Shown one piece after another: positions 60,516 through 64,000 of a stretch of 64,000 nucleotides of DNA. A program made the translations under genes and the position numbers. The DNA lies in assembly GCA_032718475.1 (NCBI GenBank), contig JAUCBJ010004493.1, positions 1-64,000 of the forward strand, written 5' to 3'. The first letter of the stretch is position 1. Each line of letters opens with the position of its first letter. This DNA comes from Nemertoderma westbladi. Taxonomy: Eukaryota; Xenacoelomorpha; Nemertodermatida; Nemertodermatidae. The notes under the pieces were generated by a model. The model was given only the letters and a program-made list of their open reading frames with translations. It was not told where the DNA came from and did not search any database.

Positions 60516-60559
60516 AATCATGTCGCATCCGAAGTGATACCGGTACTTAACTAAATCCA

Positions 60560-61640
60560 TAAAACAATATCATATTCATGAGCGATTAATCAGCATTCGT
60601 TAAGTGAATCCTGTTATTAAAATCCACATTCTCTGTTATTATTTTCATCTCCAGAAGAAAATATTGTAGCAGTAGAAGGTGTAGTTTGACATTGAAGTAT
60701 TTAGTGGCCCTTATTGTTCTGTAGGATTTCAATAATGAACGTATCGGCGAAAGTTAAGTTTTGAGTCAAAAATTGTGTCGTTGTAGAAAACCCTTCTTAT
60801 CTCATTCCGATGGTAGTAGCATTGGATGGATCGTTGTGGGCAGTTTGCAGTAATGAATAGGGAGGCATTGGTTGGCGCTGCAATGAAGCTTGAAGAAATA
60901 GTATCCTGTTCCTGTTACCTTGTTGTTTTATGTCCTCGGGGTGACAACCTGATACCAGCTATCAATTTCCACCCTATTAAAGTAAGTTAATTAATTACGG
61001 ATTTAGTGGAGGTGAACGTCACATAATAATGGAGCAAACGCCCGCGTTGGATGCAATCTGAAATCCCTTTAGGGATTTATAGTATAGTTCTGGGGTGGGG
61101 GGGCACTGGAAATAATATTCAGACAGACTTTGTGCTGGTGGAATAGCTTTTGAATGGAATGGCTTTTTAGGTCCGCGTGTAAGTGTAACGAGTCTACCCG
61201 TTATATCTCATTTTCCATTTACTTTATTTTCTATGTACATTATTATTGTCCATACAATTTAATAATCCATAATGTCTATTGGGGGGGGGGGGGGGGGGGA
61301 AATACATTATTATGAATCACTTTGGACGACAAACTTAACTTGGGAAGTAATTAATGGGAAATTCTAATAGGAAGATTTTCGACTCAGTCGCTCTACACTG
61401 ATCTACGGTAACGGTACTCATTACATCAGTGAACCTGTAATTGCAGTTTCAATTCAAACCACACATAATGCAATGACGGGTGTTTTAAACAAGTCGTTTG
61501 TTTAATTAGAGACGAGTTCAGTAATTATTATAAAAGTGCTTTGAAATCCATGAAATATTGATATTGTAATAAGTTGTTCAGAAATGGAAAATATATGAAG
61601 TATACCCTACTTTCTGCCGTTATATTTCACTTTGCAGTTA
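60560..61640. other. Unique sequence with a G19 run
   Basis: G run at 61281-61299. The phrase GGCTTTTTA-GTCCGC (61158-61175) resembles the short repeats at 49215-49265. No exon recognised. Confidence 0.4.
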
Positions 61641-61643
61641 CCC

Positions 61644-61855
61644 CCATGTGAAGAATCAGGTTTTCACCAAAAACACAAGTTACAGAAGGGCTGAATCTAA
61701 CCAAAACAATAAACGAATTAGTATATGTACTGGTTATAAGACAGAAATAAGCGCTATAAAACACTTAATAAAGATAAATTAAAAAAAAAAATCTTCATAT
61801 ATAAAATTCCAATAAAAAGTCGACCGAAAAGTGAAATCCTGGTATTCTTCACATG
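61644..61855 (+). mobile_element. MITE, second copy of the 11115 family
   Basis: CCATGTGAAGAATCAGG at the left and CCTGGTATTCTTCACATGG at the right, with the AACCAAAACAATAAACGAAT core. It is in opposite orientation to 11115-11329 and lies 130 bp before the neurexin-like exon. Confidence 0.75.
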
Positions 61856-61986
61856 GGCGCTGATTGTTGCGTTCTATTCTATTCTGTTTAAATCTCTATC
61901 CTGTTTATACGGAAAGTGAACTACTAAGAATGTGTTAACATTTTATGACTTTCGTTTCAGTATTTTATTCATTTATATTTACACAG

Positions 61987-62691
61987 CTTCATTCTATGGA
62001 AACAGTCATATATATTTGAACCGAACTTACAACGAAACTCAACTCTCAATATCCATTCAATTCCGGACAACACAAGAGAATGCGCTGCTCTTCACCGGAG
62101 CGGGCTGGTCGCTGGGCGACGACTATATTGTTCTGGAACTGCGTCGCGGCGCGATCGTGTGCCGTATTAACGCCGGGGAGGGGGAGGTCCGACTGCATAC
62201 CAAAGGCTCCCATCGCTACAACGACTTCCGTTGGCAACGAGCCGAAATCTCCCAGACGTACGAGGACGTCACCCTCCAGGTGAACGAAGACCGCCCGATA
62301 TCCGGGACTCTGATTGGTCCGGACACGGCGGTCGAACTCGATCGGGGGATATTCATTGGCGGAACGGGAGACAATCTCGTAAAGTCTCTCCGACATTCCG
62401 ATATAAATTACCGGGGTTGTATCGCTAAACTCACAATAAACGGCGAGGATGTCATTCAATCAGCTGAGACTGAATACCATAGCAACCCGGGTATGGTTAG
62501 TCACGTGACCTGGGATTGTAACCCCGAGATTTCTGGGTCTGGGGATGCTCCAATCAGCTTCGTGGAATTTACTTCACATTTGGCATTCCCACCATGGAAA
62601 CTAAAAGAACGCGGAACTGTTTCCATGACAATGAAAACCAATCGCAACTCTGGAATACTGTTGTTTGCATCCAATAGGAAAGCTAACCAAG
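61987..62691 (+). CDS. Neurexin-like exon: one LNS/laminin-G domain and the start of the next
   Basis: Neurexins are presynaptic adhesion receptors built of LNS and EGF domains. The acceptor is TATTTACACAG|CT. The exon reads ASFYGNSHIYLNRTYNE, then FRTTQENALLFTGAG, YIVLELRRGAIVCRIN, GIFIGGTGDN and YRGCIAKLTINGED, with CNPE closing the Cys pair: a complete LNS fold of about 175 residues. PISFVEFTSHLAFPPWK then opens a second LNS, like the LNS2-LNS3 junction of alpha-neurexins. Donor CAAG|GTAATG, phase 1. An alternative acceptor (CGTTTCAG, 61960), or initiation at 61932 giving a hydrophobic N-terminus, would add residues upstream. It could also be another LNS protein such as a Caspr. Confidence 0.82.
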
Positions 62692-62736
62692 GTAATGTAT
62701 ATTTCTTATGAATATTTATTTGTATAATATAACAGT

Positions 62737-62800
62737 GTAACCAATAACAACAGTGTAACCAATAACAACAGTGTAACCAATAACAACAGTGTAACCAATA
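62737..62800. repeat. 18-bp tandem repeat, about four copies
   Basis: CAGTGTAACCAATAACAA units within the 573-bp intron, starting about 45 bp after the donor site. Confidence 0.85.
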
Positions 62801-62825
62801 ATAAAGTACATTTGAAACACGAAAC

Positions 62826-62940
62826 ACTGTAGGCAACCCGAAGGCTCCTCTCTATTGGCTGTTACCTATAAGGCAGGGGAGACGCCACACTAACTCCCAA
62901 GGGTCAACACTCCGTAAATATCCAACCATTTTTTTACACC
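62826..62940 (-). repeat. SINE tail fragment
   Basis: CAACCCGAAGGCTCCTCT and the following GGCTGTTACC, GCAGGGGAGACGCC match the body of the SINE at 53570-53640 with changes. Confidence 0.5.
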
Positions 62941-63264
62941 CCCAGCAGAAGCCAGGTTCCCATAATGCGTGTCCATAGTGGCGCGCAATTAAATTTGCAA
63001 TTAATTAATAATTGCAATTATAGTAGACCTAGTAGCATTAGCGTAATAATTAATAATGAAGAATAATTAAAGTAACACGAAATTTCTTTAAATCAACAAT
63101 ACCATCGAAGAATAATTAATTCATTACCACTTTATAAATAATTTGACTATAATGACTATAAAAGTGGTTCGGAAAATAACTATAATAAATATGCTAGTGT
63201 TTTGAGGGAAGATATTATTGATTAAACTTTAAGTCTAACTGATACTTCCGATTGCTTCCGGTAG

Positions 63265-63567
63265 GTTTTATAGCGATGGAATTACATCGCGGATCATTGC
63301 GAGTGTCTCTGAGTCGCGGTGACGGGATATTAATTTACGATATGAACATCCCGGTAAACGACCGGAAGTGGCATCACGTCAGGTTTCACGTGAATCCTCG
63401 TAGACTCAAGCTAGAGGTGGACAACACAACTCGGTCCATGGAATTCAACGAACAGGAGGTTAAAGCCAACAACTACCGGTTCCATCTCGACACTCATCTA
63501 ATGGTGGGCGGTGTTGGTGACGACTACAGAGTTCTAGGTATCCAACACCGGTTACCATCATTACAGG
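63265..63567 (+). CDS. Neurexin-like exon: remainder of the second LNS domain
   Basis: Acceptor CTTCCGGTAG|GT, phase 1, 101 codons, donor CAGG|GTGAGTG, phase 1. The product FIAMELHRGSLRVSLSRGDG continues the LNS begun in the previous exon. NDRKWHHVRFHVNPRRLKLE is the conserved W-H-V strand, and THLMVGGVGDDY the V-G-G strand. The domain-closing G-C motif is not reached, so at least one more exon lies to the right. Confidence 0.85.
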
Positions 63568-64000
63568 GTGAGTGATTATAATCGCATTACAGCTACATGT
63601 TATAACTTACAGGTATTATAATAATGTTTAAATATAAAAGATGGATGCCATCTGGAATTCAGACCTCTCCAGACCTGAGACCTGGACACTGACGAAACCA
63701 CTTGAACAACGAATTGATGGTTGCTACACAAGACTACTAAGGGCAGCCCCAGACATCATCTGGAGACATATATAAATATATTTAATTATAGACTTGTGAT
63801 ATAAATCAATTCAAATGCAACACCAGAAAACTTTGTAAAACAAAATCAAAAGTCCTGCTAATACATGTTAAGCAAAAGTTACCAATAATTAAGTAGGATT
63901 GAGTAGGACAAACGCCGAGCTCTATGGTACTTTACCACCTGTATCAACCACCCTCCGTGGATGCATATTAAAATTCAGTGGGCCCTACTGGAGAAGTAAA
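63568..64000. other. Intronic sequence to the window edge
   Basis: Contains the GT of the donor at 63568. The segment 63640-63770 (CTGAGACCTGGACACTGACG, ACTACTAAGGGCAGCCC) resembles decayed LINE coding sequence, but too little is present to call. Confidence 0.35.

Noticed and set aside
60025-60554. Proline/glycine-rich 167-175-codon frames on both strands
   Set aside because: Translation of the 21-bp minisatellite; open on both strands.
62046-62459. 137-codon minus frame
   Set aside because: Antisense shadow of the neurexin-like LNS exon.

Overview
This is animal (metazoan) nuclear DNA. The evidence is split genes with canonical GT..AG introns, a neurexin-type extracellular gene, a betaine-homocysteine methyltransferase-like gene, tRNA-derived SINEs, several classes of retroelement and DNA transposon, and AT-rich intergenic sequence. 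Nothing seen fixes the phylum; a marine-type invertebrate with a repeat-loaded genome is the most I would say. No prokaryotic operons, rRNA or CRISPR were seen.

Only two host genes are convincing. (1) A BHMT-like homocysteine S-methyltransferase lies on the minus strand in four exons (38769 down to 24352). All splice phases agree and give a 347-residue protein. Its third intron is 12.1 kb and is filled with minisatellites, a decayed LINE and a complete but broken LTR retrotransposon. (2) A neurexin-like gene lies on the plus strand. Two LNS (laminin-G) exons at 61987-62691 and 63265-63567 are clear, and the gene runs off the right edge. A phase-compatible signal-peptide exon at 46926-46995 may be its first exon, which would make a 15-kb first intron containing a very large 23-bp minisatellite. 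The two genes would be divergent, with their 5' ends about 8 kb apart.

The rest is repeats. Left to right: a Pao/BEL-type Gag-like ORF (1-1393, minus); a (CGA)n expansion inside a dispersed repeat; a 2.4-kb array of 10-bp units; a 2.7-kb palindromic element holding a LINE reverse transcriptase (8.2-10.9 kb); MITEs; a second LINE remnant (12.2-13.1 kb); a 16-bp array; a nest of palindromes between 15.8 and 20.2 kb; a 39-bp array (21.6-23.3 kb); a palindrome built of 15/17-bp minisatellite (24.8-26.2 kb); a foldback element with poly(C)/poly(G) arms (27.7-28.3 kb); an LTR retrotransposon with inactivated gag-pol (29.1-34.9 kb); 68-bp and 20-bp arrays (41-42.8 kb); a 1.0-kb hAT-type element with perfect 8-bp target duplications whose left end is amplified nine times (45.3-46.3 kb); 23-bp arrays (47.5-51.7 kb); a SINE (53.5-53.8 kb); and a 21-bp array (60.05-60.5 kb).

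Three themes recur. Inverted-repeat (foldback) elements are dense and nested. Minisatellites sit inside mobile elements, sometimes with an unexpanded paralogue elsewhere in the window. Pure G or C runs of 12-31 bases occur about fifteen times, often as paired arms. Nearly all long open frames here are by-products of tandem repeats.
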